Positions 26,180-37,478 of a stretch of DNA of 64,000 bases are shown one piece after another. The first letter of the stretch is position 1, and each line of letters starts with the position of its first letter. Origin of the DNA: Drosophila persimilis (Eukaryota; Arthropoda; Insecta; Diptera; Drosophilidae); the NCBI RefSeq assembly GCF_003286085.1, contig NW_020825345.1, forward strand, positions 806,001 to 870,000. The letters run 5' to 3'. Both the position numbers and the translations under genes were made by a program. The notes under the pieces are model-generated. The model made no database searches. It had not been told where the DNA came from and worked only from the letters and a program-made list of their open reading frames with translations.

Positions 26180-26585
26180 ACCACTGAAATGACACTAAAA
26201 ATACCTAAAAATACTTACAAATACCTAAATATACCTCAAAAATACCACTGAAATTATCTCTACTTAAAAATACTTAAATATACCTAAAACTACCACTGAA
26301 ATGACACTAAAAATATTCAAAAATACTTTAAAATACCTAAATATACCACAAAAATACCACTGAAATTATCTCTTCTTAAATATACATACCTTAAAATACC
26401 ACTGAAATAACACTAAAAATACCTAAAAATACATACAAATACCTAAATATTCCTCAAAATACCACTGAAATGATCTCTATACTTAAAAATACTTTAAAAT
26501 ACCTAAAAATACCACTAAAATTACACTAAAAATACTGAAAAATTCCTCAATATACAAAAAAAAAATGCCACTGAAATGATCTCCT
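26180..26585 (+). repeat. AT-rich satellite-like array, unit about 106-113 bp
   Basis: ACCACTGAAATGACACT-type starts occur at 26180, 26292, 26398 and 26511. Each unit has a second ACCACTGAAAT copy followed by TATCTCT or GATCTCT, so the unit is itself built of shorter AAATACCTAAAAATAC sub-repeats. About four units are present. Confidence 0.85.
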
Positions 26586-26858
26586 TGTACATCCCCAAAA
26601 AAGTGTGCACTCGATAGCCCACAGCTCTGGCATTAACCTTGTTCTAGGCGCCAGGTGTTCAAAGAGCAAAATGTTGTCCCTAATAATGATCTGATCGCAG
26701 GGCATGTTTCAGCTATCTAGTAGATACGTTCACTCTAGATATGAGCCTGGATTTGCTGTTTCAAAAACAAACGATTTATATGCCCCCGCATACCCTTTGA
26801 GTGCAGGGTATAAACATTAACAAGCGGCAGCCAGTAAAAAAAATTTAACTTAATTGCC

Positions 26859-26861
<3 letters not shown>

Positions 26862-26890
<29 letters not shown>
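26862..26890 (+). repeat. (AC)14 microsatellite
   Basis: Perfect AC run. Confidence 0.93.
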
Positions 26891-26892
<2 letters not shown>

Positions 26893-27082
26893 TGGAGTAG
26901 GGGTGGCATCCACAACAGCCAAAAAAAAAAAGAAAAGGGTGTTGTTGCTGTGGTTCTGTTTTTTCCTCTGCTGCGGACGGGGGCAGGGTCTGCTGTTGGC
27001 GTGTGCGTGCGCCGCCGTGCGATATAATTTATGTTTCAATAACTTTCGAAACTCATTGAAAAGTCGCTTATGTTTGCTTCAA

Positions 27083-27145
27083 TGGCAGCAGCAGCAACAG
27101 CAGCAACAGCAGCAACAGGGGCAGTGGCAGTGGCAGCAGGCAACA
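27083..27145 (+). repeat. CAG/CAA (opa-like) repeat
   Basis: CAGCAGCAACAG triplets passing into GGCAGT hexamers. No frame around it looks coding. Confidence 0.85.
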
Positions 27146-28867
27146 AAAGCAACAGCAAACATAAGGGGAAGAATGCTAAAAGTACAACAATAAATTGTTG
27201 GGGATTTACTTATGCGAAAGCGCGGGTGGAGGGTACTGGGTGGAGTAGGATGGAGCCTGCTCCTGCTCCTGCTCCTGTTCCTGCCATTTGCCATTTTACT
27301 CAATTTTTTATTGTTGTTGCACTTCAGCGACCTCCTGAAAGTCTTTGTCTTTCGCCCGCACCCGCAACAGCGGCAGCGGCACCAAAAGAAAATTCTCGCT
27401 TAAGTTGCAAAAAGTTTTTCCTATTTTTTCTCCCCGCCCCCCCTGCCAGCCTCCTTCTCTCGCGCTCTCTCTCTCTCTCTCTCATTTTGTGAATGTATTT
27501 TGTTTTCCATTTGCTGTGCTGTTTTCTATTTTGTATTGTAATGTTTTTTGTTCTTGTTTTTTTTTGTGCTTTTAAAATTTATTTGCAAGTTTTCTAATTT
27601 GTATTTCACTTCATTTTATTCTCATTTGGGAAGGGAGAGAGACACACACACACAGAGAGAGAGAGAAGACATGCCCCAGCAAACCAAGCCGAGAGTGCCG
27701 CAAAATGCTCGCAAAAGGGCCCACAAGCGAGAGATTTACAAGAGGCAAGTGCGCGGCGACTGCGCTGCCGGACCAAAGACTCTATGCACATGTTTCTACA
27801 CATTCTGGACACATGTAGCCAAGCCATACGAATGACCTCTCGACCAGTTATCTGTTGAGGCCGAAGACGCATTGCCGGACCCACACGAAGGCTTGCTGCT
27901 TTTTTGTTTGGCAGCGCAGTCGCAGCGCACTGTCCTCTTGTAAAACTGTCGCCTACCAGCTCGTTGGCGAGAGTTTTGCGATATCCCTCGCAAAAGGCGA
28001 GGGTTTGCTGGTTTGCTGGGAAGTGAGATATCTCCAGGGCAAAAAGAGTGTGAGAGAGGGGCAGGGGCAGGGGCAGATTAGGGGGTATATAAGTATGCAA
28101 TGCCAATGCCTGCCCTCAGGGGTGTGCGCATATTTATTAACCGCACTGTTGACTCCACGCTGCGGCAACTTTAGCTTGCAGCTTGTTGCTCCATCTCCAT
28201 CTCTCTCTCTCCCTCTCACTCTAGTACTCTCTCTCTCTGCCTCTGCCTGTGTGTGTGTGTGTTTTGAATTTTGTTGTCGCACCTTCTCTGGAATTCTGTT
28301 TACATTTATTACTTTGCGCAAGTTTAAGTGAAAAATTTCCATAAACATTCTTTTAAGCGACATAAAGTTTTTATTAAATTTTGCTAGAGAAATCCCTGAC
28401 ACGATGATATCAGACGGGGAAACATAGAGCACACAGAGCACCAACGACAACGACAACGACAACGACGATGGCAACAAATAGAGCTGCGGAATTTACAACT
28501 ACAGGAGGAGGGTTTTCCTTTTCCACCATCTCCTCCATCCCCCCCATCTCCAGGACCATCTCCATTCTAGGTACAAGCTTCAACCTGATTGCTGCTGTTG
28601 GTGGAAGCTGGTTTTTAAGACACTTCCAGCGACAGAGGGGCACAGAGAGAGGAGAGAAGGTGTAGCAACTGTTTTACTGCTGGCAGTACTACGGGAAAGA
28701 GATACGAGCTCTAGGGTTCCTTCCACTGATGCTGCTCCTGCTCTGCTCCTGCTGCTGCAGCACGCAGTTCATAAAAATTTTGCCAGCCAACATGACATGC
28801 ACAAAGGCGAAAGGACACACGGGACTCAGAGCTGGTCGCAGAGCTGCGAGTGAGTGAGAGACAGTGA

Positions 28868-28898
<31 letters not shown>

Positions 28899-29091
28899 TG
28901 TGAGTGAAAGAGACACGAGTGAGAGGGAGAGGGGGAAAAAAACAGAGAAAGACTGAGAGAATGTGGCATAAACTTTCGTCGCTTGTTAACCTGAGAGCTA
29001 AGAGCAGCAGGCAGCAGCACCAGAAGTTCCCTTTCCACTGACATTAGATGAAATTCAATTAAAACAAAGATATATTTCGTGGGGCATTCCA

Positions 29092-29135
29092 CCAGCAGCA
29101 GCCAGGAGCAGCAGCCAGGAGCAGCAGCCAGGAGG
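29092..29135 (+). repeat. 13-bp tandem repeat, 3 units
   Basis: AGCAGCAGCCAGG repeated three times. Confidence 0.85.
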
Positions 29136-29375
29136 AGTGTCACTTCTCGAGTTGTTTAAAACAAAAAAATGCGCTTAAAAAACGAACCAACGAACGAACG
29201 AATGAATGAACGACAGAGAAATGTGTTGGCTCCCTATTTTTTGTTTCTCTGTTTCTTGTTCTTCTTGTTGCCGCACAGTACATTGCGTATACGCCCCATA
29301 AAACGCTTAATTAGTGCGAAAAGAAAAGCAGCGCATAAACATTTGCTAGTTTGTAAGTGATTTTTCCCCCCGTTT

Positions 29376-29380
<5 letters not shown>

Positions 29381-29407
<27 letters not shown>
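29381..29407 (+). repeat. (CT)n microsatellite
   Basis: Perfect CT run of thirteen units after a T tract. Confidence 0.93.
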
Positions 29408-29410
<3 letters not shown>

Positions 29411-29711
29411 CTCGTTTTGAGTTTCTCTGCTGTGGCGGGTGGGTATTATGGCCTTTTAAGAGAGAATCTTACAAAGAATAAATTATAGACTCAAGCGCAG
29501 ATACACGTAATATACCATTACTCTTTCCATCGATACCTTTTGGTAATCTCTTAACCTTTCTTTTGGGTGCAAGTAATGTAGTTAGAGTCGGTAGAAAGTT
29601 GGGCAAGGCTACTCGTTGAAGATGGAGTTATTATATAGGAAATTTCGCTAGGAAACAACGACAATCTTTGAGGGGAATGAGAGAACTGCATGGCGTGCGA
29701 TCGCACTTCGA

Positions 29712-30293
29712 GTTGGAGTTGGTCTGCGAACGAAACAAATATCGAACAGGATCAAACTTGCTCGGGACGGGCGATAACAGCAGCCAGCGGCCGCCGTCTT
29801 CTCTTATCTTTGCTTCTCTTCTCTGCCATTCTGCCTGCGCAATGTTTGTGTTGGCGCGCCGAACACTGATCGAAACCGAAGTTGAAGCCGAAGCCGTAGC
29901 GCTGGTTGTTGGAGTTGGTCTGCGAACGAAACAAGCATCGAACAGGATCAAACATGCTAGAGACGGGCGAGCAGCCAGCGGCCACCGTCTGCTCTTCTTC
30001 TCTGCTTTTTTTTCTCTGCCGACCTGCCTGCGCAATGTTTGTGCTGGCGCGCCGAACACTGATCGACACCGAAGTTGAAGCCGAAGCCGAAGCGCTGGTT
30101 GTTGGAGTTGGTCTGCGAACGAAACAAGCATCGAATAGGATCAAACTTGCTCGGGACGGGCGAGCAGCCAGCGGCCACCGTCTGCTCTTCTTCTCTGCTT
30201 TTTTTCTCTGCCGACCTGCCTGCGCAATGTTTGTGCTGGCGCGCCGAACACTGATCGACACCGAAGTTGAAGCCGAAGCCGACGCGCTGGTTG
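29712..30293 (+). repeat. Three tandem copies of a GC-rich unit of about 195 bp
   Basis: Unit starts (GTTGGAGTTGGTCTGCG) fall at 29712, 29908 and 30101, giving periods of 196 and 193 bp. Units 2 and 3 are nearly identical; unit 1 is more diverged. Each contains GAACGAAACAAGCATC, an (A/G)GACGGGCGA block, a CTTCTCTGC pyrimidine stretch, GTTTGTGCTGGCGCGCCGAA and GAAGTTGAAGCCGAAGCC. Because the period is not a multiple of three, the same bases are read in all three frames along the array, and both strands stay largely open. The GAACGAAAC...CATGTTCGG wording suggests a distant link to the GAGAGC-rich repeat, but this is uncertain. Confidence 0.85.
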
Positions 30294-31038
30294 TGCTGCT
30301 CGTGCACGTTCACATGTTCGGACTTGTTTTGTCGCGTGGGATTCGAGCATTCCCTTTCGTTTTGTGCATGATGAAATTATACGATACAAGGCGGAACTCT
30401 TTTCGGTGTTTTTTCTGGCTTACTTCGTTCTGCGCTCTCTCTCCCTCTCATAGCAAACATGCCGTCAAAGCTCTCTCAGTAGTGCTGAGCGTAAAATCAG
30501 ACCCGAAAGAGTGCGAATACACCACGTTGTATGGTTTCAACATTGTTTTTGAGCTTTCGCTAAGACAAAAACTACGAGTAAATGATCGATTACTGTATTA
30601 CTGATGCTCGTTGCAGCTCCTTTCGATGGCAAACTCCAATCAAAGTATGGCCCCCTCGTGGCGGCCATTTCTTAAGAAGGGTATCAAATGCTTCGCAACT
30701 GAGTGTCCATTCTGTTTGAATAGAGTAAATGTAGCTGTAAATGTATGTAAATCGAAATTGACTCTTTTTCAAATGTCGCCTCATTATTCATACTGCCAGG
30801 CACCGCAGAAACCCAGCTAATTTACGTTAAGCATTTTTAAATAAGGTCAAAATGGGTCGGCCGAAGGGGGGAGGTGAATACAGGCTGCAGGGTGGGCAGG
30901 ACGAGTGGGGGGGGCGGGCTTGGGGCTGTAGCTGTATGGTTCAGCCAACTGAATGTTGATCGAAACCGCAACAAATGACAAACGTTCCAAGTGGAAAATA
31001 CACAACACGGAAAGCACACAAACGAGAGACAGGGAAAT

Positions 31039-31048
<10 letters not shown>

Positions 31049-31073
<25 letters not shown>
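31049..31073 (+). repeat. (AG)n microsatellite
   Basis: Perfect AG run of about twelve units in a wider purine-rich stretch. Confidence 0.9.
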
Positions 31074-31425
31074 AGAAAAGTAGTAGACAGGGAGAGAGAC
31101 AGAGGCAAACAGAAAAAACGAGAAGGAAAATCAATGAAAATGAAAACCAATTAGCGGTTAACCAAACTGTTCAAATTTGGAAAGGGATGCGCGCAGCCGT
31201 GCATGGCCATAAACAACAACAACAACAGTGCCGGCAGCACCAGCGAAAGATACACCCGCAACGGGAGGAGAAGGGAGGGACGCGAGAGAGAGAGAGAGAG
31301 GGAGAGAGAGATAAAGCCTGGGATGAGTGATGGAGAGAGGTCAACGGCAACAGCAGCAACAACAGAAGGAGGTTGAAAGGTAAAAGGTTGCCACAGGTTA
31401 CAAAATTTATTACGCAGAAAATACA

Positions 31426-31432
<7 letters not shown>

Positions 31433-31461
<29 letters not shown>

Positions 31462-31488
31462 TGTATGTATGTATGTATGTATGTATGT
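31433..31488 (+). repeat. (ATGT)n microsatellite
   Basis: About thirteen nearly perfect ATGT units after a short (AT)n start. Confidence 0.95.
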
Positions 31489-31810
31489 AGGTTATGCACG
31501 AGAATATGCAATAATTAAAATCAGTTTGCAACACGACACCATTTTCGGTGGCGCGGGTGGGGTGCGCGGTCTCCATAGAGAATTAATTGAGAGAGCCATA
31601 AATTAGAGATACATTTGGGTATATGTATGCCCGAGAGCTGTACATAGATACAGATTTTGGTGAGGGGTAAGATCGGAAAAAAGCCAAGGACTACACAGGA
31701 AGATATTTTCCATGGAAAAAGACCCAAAAGAACTATCTGGAGCTAGATGGAATCCCCTCCAGATAGAGGTATAACTTAGACTCGATGGCCATTGGGGCTG
31801 CTCCACTCAC

Positions 31811-31892
31811 CTGGATCTACGCGTCGTGGGATCCTTCATGACCATAGCCTCTGAGATTTCGCCATAGCGTCCAAAGTAATCGCGTAAGCTCT
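31811..31892 (-). CDS. Rbp6: Rbp6 (Musashi-type RNA-binding protein), internal exon, RRM1 middle part
   Basis: This 82-nt exon is preceded on the minus strand by a pyrimidine-rich acceptor ending CTTTCCAG and followed by the donor GTGAGTGG. It opens with AG, the last two bases of a split codon. It then encodes [10 protein letters not shown] (helix 1 of an RRM) and [16 protein letters not shown] (beta 2 and the following loop), and it ends with AG, the first two bases of the next codon. The phase joins exactly to the exon at 15341-15425, completing the Arg that begins RNP1. Musashi proteins bind single-stranded UAG-containing RNA through two RRMs and control translation; this exon supplies the middle of RRM1. 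The wording fits Drosophila Rbp6 and vertebrate MSI1/MSI2 better than Drosophila msi. The preceding exon, which should carry RNP2, was not found up to 64000. Reading through the donor meets a stop at once, so this exon must be spliced. Confidence 0.93.
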
Positions 31893-34154
31893 CTGGAAAG
31901 GCAAAGCAAATAAGAAAAGTGTATTAGAGATGAAAGAAAACAGGTACAGGGGCTCCTCCAAGTCAATCAATCAATCCATCAAGCGGCGTATGTGCATCCG
32001 CTGGGAATACTGGGGGGCCGCACAAGTACAGTTGTCATCAAAATCACAAAATCACAAAATCACGACACAAAAAGTAACTAATTTTATTTATGCGCTTCAT
32101 AAAAAGAGAAAAACCCACGAAAAACGTAAACAAAATCGCAGAACATTTCATGGTTTTGTGCTGGACATTATTCACATGCTGCATGGGGCATGGGGCATGG
32201 GGCATGTGGGGCACGTTTACCCACACTCCCCGTATGGATGGTTCTCCACTTCAGACGGGTACGTCGGCAGCTGTTGTCTGCGGTTTTGTGAGCTAATCTG
32301 GTTCTGCCACGAAGAGGAGGACTCTGCCACAGCGAGAGGGGTTGGGGAGCGGGGGGGAGGGATTGGAAAAAGCACTTCAGCGGCACGTACGCACACAAAC
32401 GCAAAACTGAAGTTATTTCAACAAAATTGCCAGACAAATGGGAGGAAAGCAGCAGCAGAGCGGGAGGGGGGGGGGGGGAAGGAGGAGTAGGAGGAGTAGG
32501 AGCAGTGGCAGTGGCAGCAACAACGACAGATACCAAGCCTCGTTGGCTGCGATTTAATGCAGCAGCAGCAGTGGCAGTGGCAGTGGCAACAGAGAGGGAA
32601 AAAACCGATAAAGTCATCTCTCATGGAGTTCTCTCGTGGAGAGAAAAACAACAGCAAAAAGGAAAAGGGAAGAGAGAGTAAAAGGAGACCCCCCTCTCCC
32701 TCCCCTAATCCAGTCGAGAGTGTCGACGCAGGGGCGTCATAAATTCAAACTACAATAAAAATTCAATAAAACAAACGATTTTTATTATTTTTTTTCTTTT
32801 TTTTGTGCCGGGAAACGGAGTTCCGCCAAGACGCTTCTTTAGCCATAAATGTGGTGCGATTTCTCGCACCAGCCGCAGGCCAAAAGGACACCATGCAACA
32901 CACACGCACACACACACACACGCACCACCAAGAGTCAAGGGGCAAGTGTGTGTGTGTGTGTGGAGCAACTAGTTGCGCCTTGTGTCGATGCAGACAGTCC
33001 CCGTCCCCCCTCTCCACCCTCCTGGGGGTGTACTAGTGGCATGTGGCATGCTTCTCTCCCTCCCTCTCTGTGTGTGTGTGGCAGTCAAGTGGGGGCAATG
33101 CAACGCGAAACGCGAAGCGCGTCGCGTGATTTACATAAGTATGCACAATAATTATGAACAATAAAAAACAATTTGTTTGCTTATGACAGTTTTGGAACCA
33201 TAAATAACAGCAGCAACTGGCGCGCTCGAGTGTGGCATGTGGCATGTGTGTGCGCGAGAACCGGGCCCAAAGTGGCTACCAAAAATGCCATGGGGCAGGG
33301 CAGGGCAGGGTGGGGTGGGGTATGGTATGCGTGTGTGGCATGTAAATTGATGGCCAGAGCCGAAAAACGAAAAAGGGTTGCGTATGCGGCGCTGCAAAGT
33401 ATGCTACACTTTAATTTTTAATGGGCAATTGCTCCTCGGCCACCGTGCCACAGAGCGGGGGGGTGGGGGGGAGGGGGCGGTGTACAATGTGGCACATGGA
33501 TGATGGGTGTATATTCTGTGGCATGACTCGCCCATTAGCCGCAAGGTGAGGTAAATTAGATAAACCACAGAGAAAGTTAATCGCACTTTTCTACTTAGTA
33601 ATCGTATATCCCCCCTCCCTCCCTCCCCCCTCTCTCTTTTCTTGGGGTATTTTCCAGCAATATATCTCCCTCTTTTGCTGCTTTTAATCAACTTATTTTC
33701 GCTTTGGTTTTTCTTAAATTTTCCCTTGATTTCCAGCCTCTTTTCAAAGAGTTTCCCCCTGGGCCATCAATCATATTAATTCGGGGCTAATTTCCTATAG
33801 TTTTTCCCGGCAAACAACTGTCCTGAGGCCCTCGAATCTGTGTCAAAATATTGTATCTTCGGTCCACTGCTGGCTGCTGCTTCGATTCCCCCCCTCCATC
33901 GATCGACATTCGATTGATGAACCTTTCAAAGGTTTTTTCTGGTTTATTCTAATTATAATTGCATTATTGGCTTCGTTTTGCTTTCAATTCGGTTTTGATT
34001 TTGATCCCGTCAGGTGTCCCCCCCCCCCCCCCACGCCCTTCGCTCCATTTTCAGAATTCGCATCAAAATTCCAAAATGAAGTCATCATCAACATGTCAAT
34101 CACAACCCGGGGCCCATCATCGTGCACTTTGTCAGAGAAGGAGCACAGGACATG

Positions 34155-34186
34155 GGACACAGGACACGGGACACGGGACACGGGAC
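34155..34186 (+). repeat. 7-bp tandem repeat, ACACGGG
   Basis: Four to five units of ACACGGG (first unit ACACAGG). Confidence 0.88.
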
Positions 34187-35111
34187 AGCCGCATGGACAC
34201 GTGGAATACCTTTCCGGCCAATTAACCATTTCAGCATTTCTCACAGTGCACTCCGCCGCTGCCCGCTGCCCGCTGTCCGCGTGGGGACACCCACTGGACC
34301 CCCTCTATTCCTATCTGTCTCCCCCCCCCCCGCCACGCCCCACCAAAGGGACTGTCATTCCATTGCGACGTTCATTTTTGAGTGACAGCTGCAAAGTTTG
34401 TTTTGCATTTCATATTTGCGAGCTCTCGTCATGCAGTCGGCTACAGCCCTCCCCCCCCCCCTGTCAGAGTCCCCGTCTGTCCGTCAGTCTGCGAGTGTGC
34501 TCAGCGCCAACTGTCACTTGACTGCTGCTGCCTCACTGCCCCCCCTCCCTGCCACCACCGCCCACTCAACATGCAACATACTGCCTCCGACGAGGTGCCC
34601 CCCGACGATGCCCCATCGCTGGACAGGGCCAATAGAATGCACAAACAACAGCAACAACAACAAAAATATGTGTGAATGTGAAAAAAAAAGAGAAAAACGA
34701 GGGAAAAGGGAAAATGGTCAACAAATTAAAACGCGGAAAAATAAAAATAAAATTAAAATTTATTTGCTACAACAACAGAAAAGTCCTCATATAAATAAAA
34801 CAAAGAAGAGGGGAGGATAAAGCAGAGGAGTAGAGGAATTTGAAGAGTAGAAGAGAGGGAGAGAGAGGGGGTGGGGGGGGAGCGAAAAAGAGCAGCAACA
34901 GGAAGGGGCAACAGGAAGGGGCAATATATTGTAAAAACCGGACGGAGGAGGATGGAGGAGGCGGAGGGGAAGGAGGGCCGGCAGCGACCAGAGGCAGGCC
35001 AAAAAAGCCAAACTTGGATTTAATTAAAATGTTTACCACAGTCATTTCATTTTCATAGCCGGCAAACATAAATTTTGAAACGCATCAGATGGAATGGGCT
35101 GCCACGGACGG

Positions 35112-35148
35112 GGAGGTGCCACAGGAGGTGCCACAGGAGGTGCCACCG
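35112..35148 (+). repeat. 12-bp tandem repeat, 3 units
   Basis: GAGGTGCCACAG repeated three times, the last unit ending CCG. Confidence 0.88.
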
Positions 35149-35256
35149 GTGGTGGCAGAGGCAGTGGAGGAACCACAGAGCGAAACAGCTGCAAGAAAAT
35201 GCCAAAAACCATTAAAGTTCTTGCCATTTCACTCGCACACACACCAACACACACAC

Positions 35257-35286
35257 ATATATCGTATACACACGATATATATATCG
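35257..35286 (+). repeat. Perfect 9-bp inverted repeat and AT-rich palindrome
   Basis: ATATATCGT (35257-35265) and ACGATATAT (35272-35280) flank a 6-base loop. CGATATATATATCG at 35273-35286 is also a perfect palindrome. No role can be inferred. Confidence 0.75.
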
Positions 35287-36869
35287 AATACAAAGAGGGA
35301 GAGCGAGCGAGCGAGAGATTTTGATTGTTGCATTTGTGGTTTTTGTTGTTGCTTTTGTGCCAAATAAACGATCTAGAAAATGCCTTCAATCTGCTAAAGC
35401 GAGATGGAAAATGTATGTATTTTCAGGTAATTAGTTCAAGCAGTTGCCTGCCCCTTCCCCCCTCCGCCCACCCCCCTCGCCTCCTCCACAAACAAACGAC
35501 CTTCGACCTTCTACAGTGTCAGCAGAAATATATCCCAAATCCATTTAGTGAAATTATTTATATGAAAACTCTGCCAAAACCCCCCCTTCGCCACCCCTTG
35601 TATCGCAGACCGAAAAGGCAATCCGTTTTGCGGTTGCAGGCATATTAACCCCTTAACGTTCCACACAAAGCCCTGCATCCACTGTATCCCCACCCCTCCC
35701 TCCCCATCATTCATTCAATCCATCCCTTAGGAGGCCAGGGTAGGCCACACACACCGCACATGTTGTCAAAAGCACAATGCTGAAACCATAAATTTATGTG
35801 CTTTCTATTGTTTTTGCCAAAGAAAGCGGAAGTTCTGTGTGTGTTCTTCTCTCTCCCCAGCGGAGGGAGAGAGACAGAGAGAGAGAGCAGGAAAAACCAG
35901 AGCCAGAACCTGAACAAGAGGCAGGAAAAACTAGCAACAAAAAGCAGAGTAGAACAGAGCAGAGCAGAGCAGAAGAAGCTGAGGAATGAGTGGAGTGGAA
36001 GCAAAAAAAAGGTGTGCGCAAAGGGATTTCAATCAATTGTGAGGCAAACGGCAACTGGCAGCCAGCAGAACAGAAAGCAACAAAAACTAACAACCTCTGA
36101 CTCTGCCACCAGTCACGGGAATGCCTGGCTCATGCCTCATGCCTCATGCCGCATGCCTCACACCGCCAGCCATGCTCTGATTCTGTCCTCTTCTATCGTT
36201 TGTTTGAAAACGCAAATTGCTATTTTGTCTGAACAGCCCAGAGAGAGAGAGAGAGAGATGGCTATAGGAGAGGGAGGTGGAGAGGGGGAGATGTGAAGCC
36301 CTGTTGTAACACATCCTTCCCCACTCCCCTGCACGACCGTGTGGCATCATTTTTCATGCGCTCCAACAACTTTTGACAAAGGTCGGTCAAGCAAGTCTTA
36401 AAAACTTTGCGACAAGACAACGCACGTTCCACGCTGCCCCCCGCCCGTGCCCCTGCCCCCGCCCGTGCCCTTCCACTGCCTTCCTCCTTCGCCTATTCGC
36501 TTAGTGAATTACTCAGGCTTTAAGGGGTTAACGGGGCTAAGGGGGTTAAGGTTCAGGCCCCTGCACACTCACACACCCCACACACACCCCACACACACCC
36601 CCCAGGGGGGCAACGCTGGTAACAGTTGTCGCTGTTTGCTCTTCGCCCTAAGCCGTAAATAATAATATTTAGACAAGTTGGCAGCACCGAAACGCCTACC
36701 GACAGAGGTACGCCACAAAAAAAGAGAGAGCAGGCTGCACGACGAGCCATTGGGGGGTCTTACGTATAACAGTTTATGTAACCGGTATAACAGAAGATGA
36801 GAGATAAGCGATAAATCAGTGAAAGCCGCGAAAAGAGTTCAAATAACATTTCAATGAGGGTATACAAGG

Positions 36870-37478
36870 CATCGGTATAACAGTTTCCTGGGTATAACAG
36901 TTGCCAGGTATTCAAGTTTCTAGGTATAACATAGAAAGTGTATACTACTTCTAGGTATAACAGTTTTTGGGCATACAAGTTTGAAGGTATAACACTTTCT
37001 AGGTATTCAAGTTTCTGGATATACAAATTTCTGGATATAACAGTTTCTAGGTAAAACAGTATCTGGGTATAACAGTTTCTAGGCATGACAGTTTCTAGGT
37101 ATACCACTTTCCTGGGCATAACAGGTATAACACTTTCTAGGTATTCGAGTTTCTAAGTATACATGCTTATAGGTACATTTACAAGTTTTTAGGCAGAACA
37201 TTTTCTAGGCATAACATTTTACAGGTATAACAATGTTCAGGTATAACAGTATCTGGGTTTAACAGTTTCTAGGCAAAACAGTTTCCAGGTGTAATTATTT
37301 GTAGGTATTCTGGGTATAACAGTTCCCAGATTAAACAGTTTATGGGCTAAATAGTTTCCAAGTATAACAGTTTCTAGGTAAACAAGTTTCTGGTTATAAC
37401 AGTACACAGGTATATCAGGTTCTGGCTATAACAGTTTCTAGCTATAACAGTTTCCATGTATAACAGTTTCTGGGTATA
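36870..37478 (+). repeat. Degenerate array built on AGGTATAACAGTTTCTGG
   Basis: Roughly 35 imperfect units of about 17-18 bp: GGTATAACAGTTTCT with variants such as GGTATTCAAGTTTCT and GGCAAAACAGTTTC. Scattered outliers lie upstream from 36782. The minus strand stays open for 119 codons because the unit is close to 18 bp. Nothing suggests that this is a protein. Confidence 0.88.

Larger units (their letters stand above)
15426..31810 (-). other. Rbp6: Rbp6 intron between RRM1 exons (16,385 bp)
   Basis: The intron is bounded by the GTGAGTGG donor at 31810 and the CGTTGCAG acceptor at 15426. It holds GATA/TCTA tetranucleotide blocks, long (GT)n and (CA)n arrays, two G runs over 20 bases, a satellite of about 110 bp (26180-26585) and the triplicated unit of about 195 bp at 29712-30293. 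The segments 16700-17790 and 24060-25070 are mostly non-repetitive and AT-rich. I saw no nested gene I could support. The minus-strand open frame near 24485-25069 is noted under findings. Confidence 0.88.

Noticed and set aside
31811-31892. Assignment of the exons to msi instead of Rbp6
   Set aside because: The [14 protein letters not shown] and VDPKVAFPRRAHPK stretches fit Rbp6 and vertebrate MSI; msi would show EPCTVEKVLK and IDPKHATPKN.
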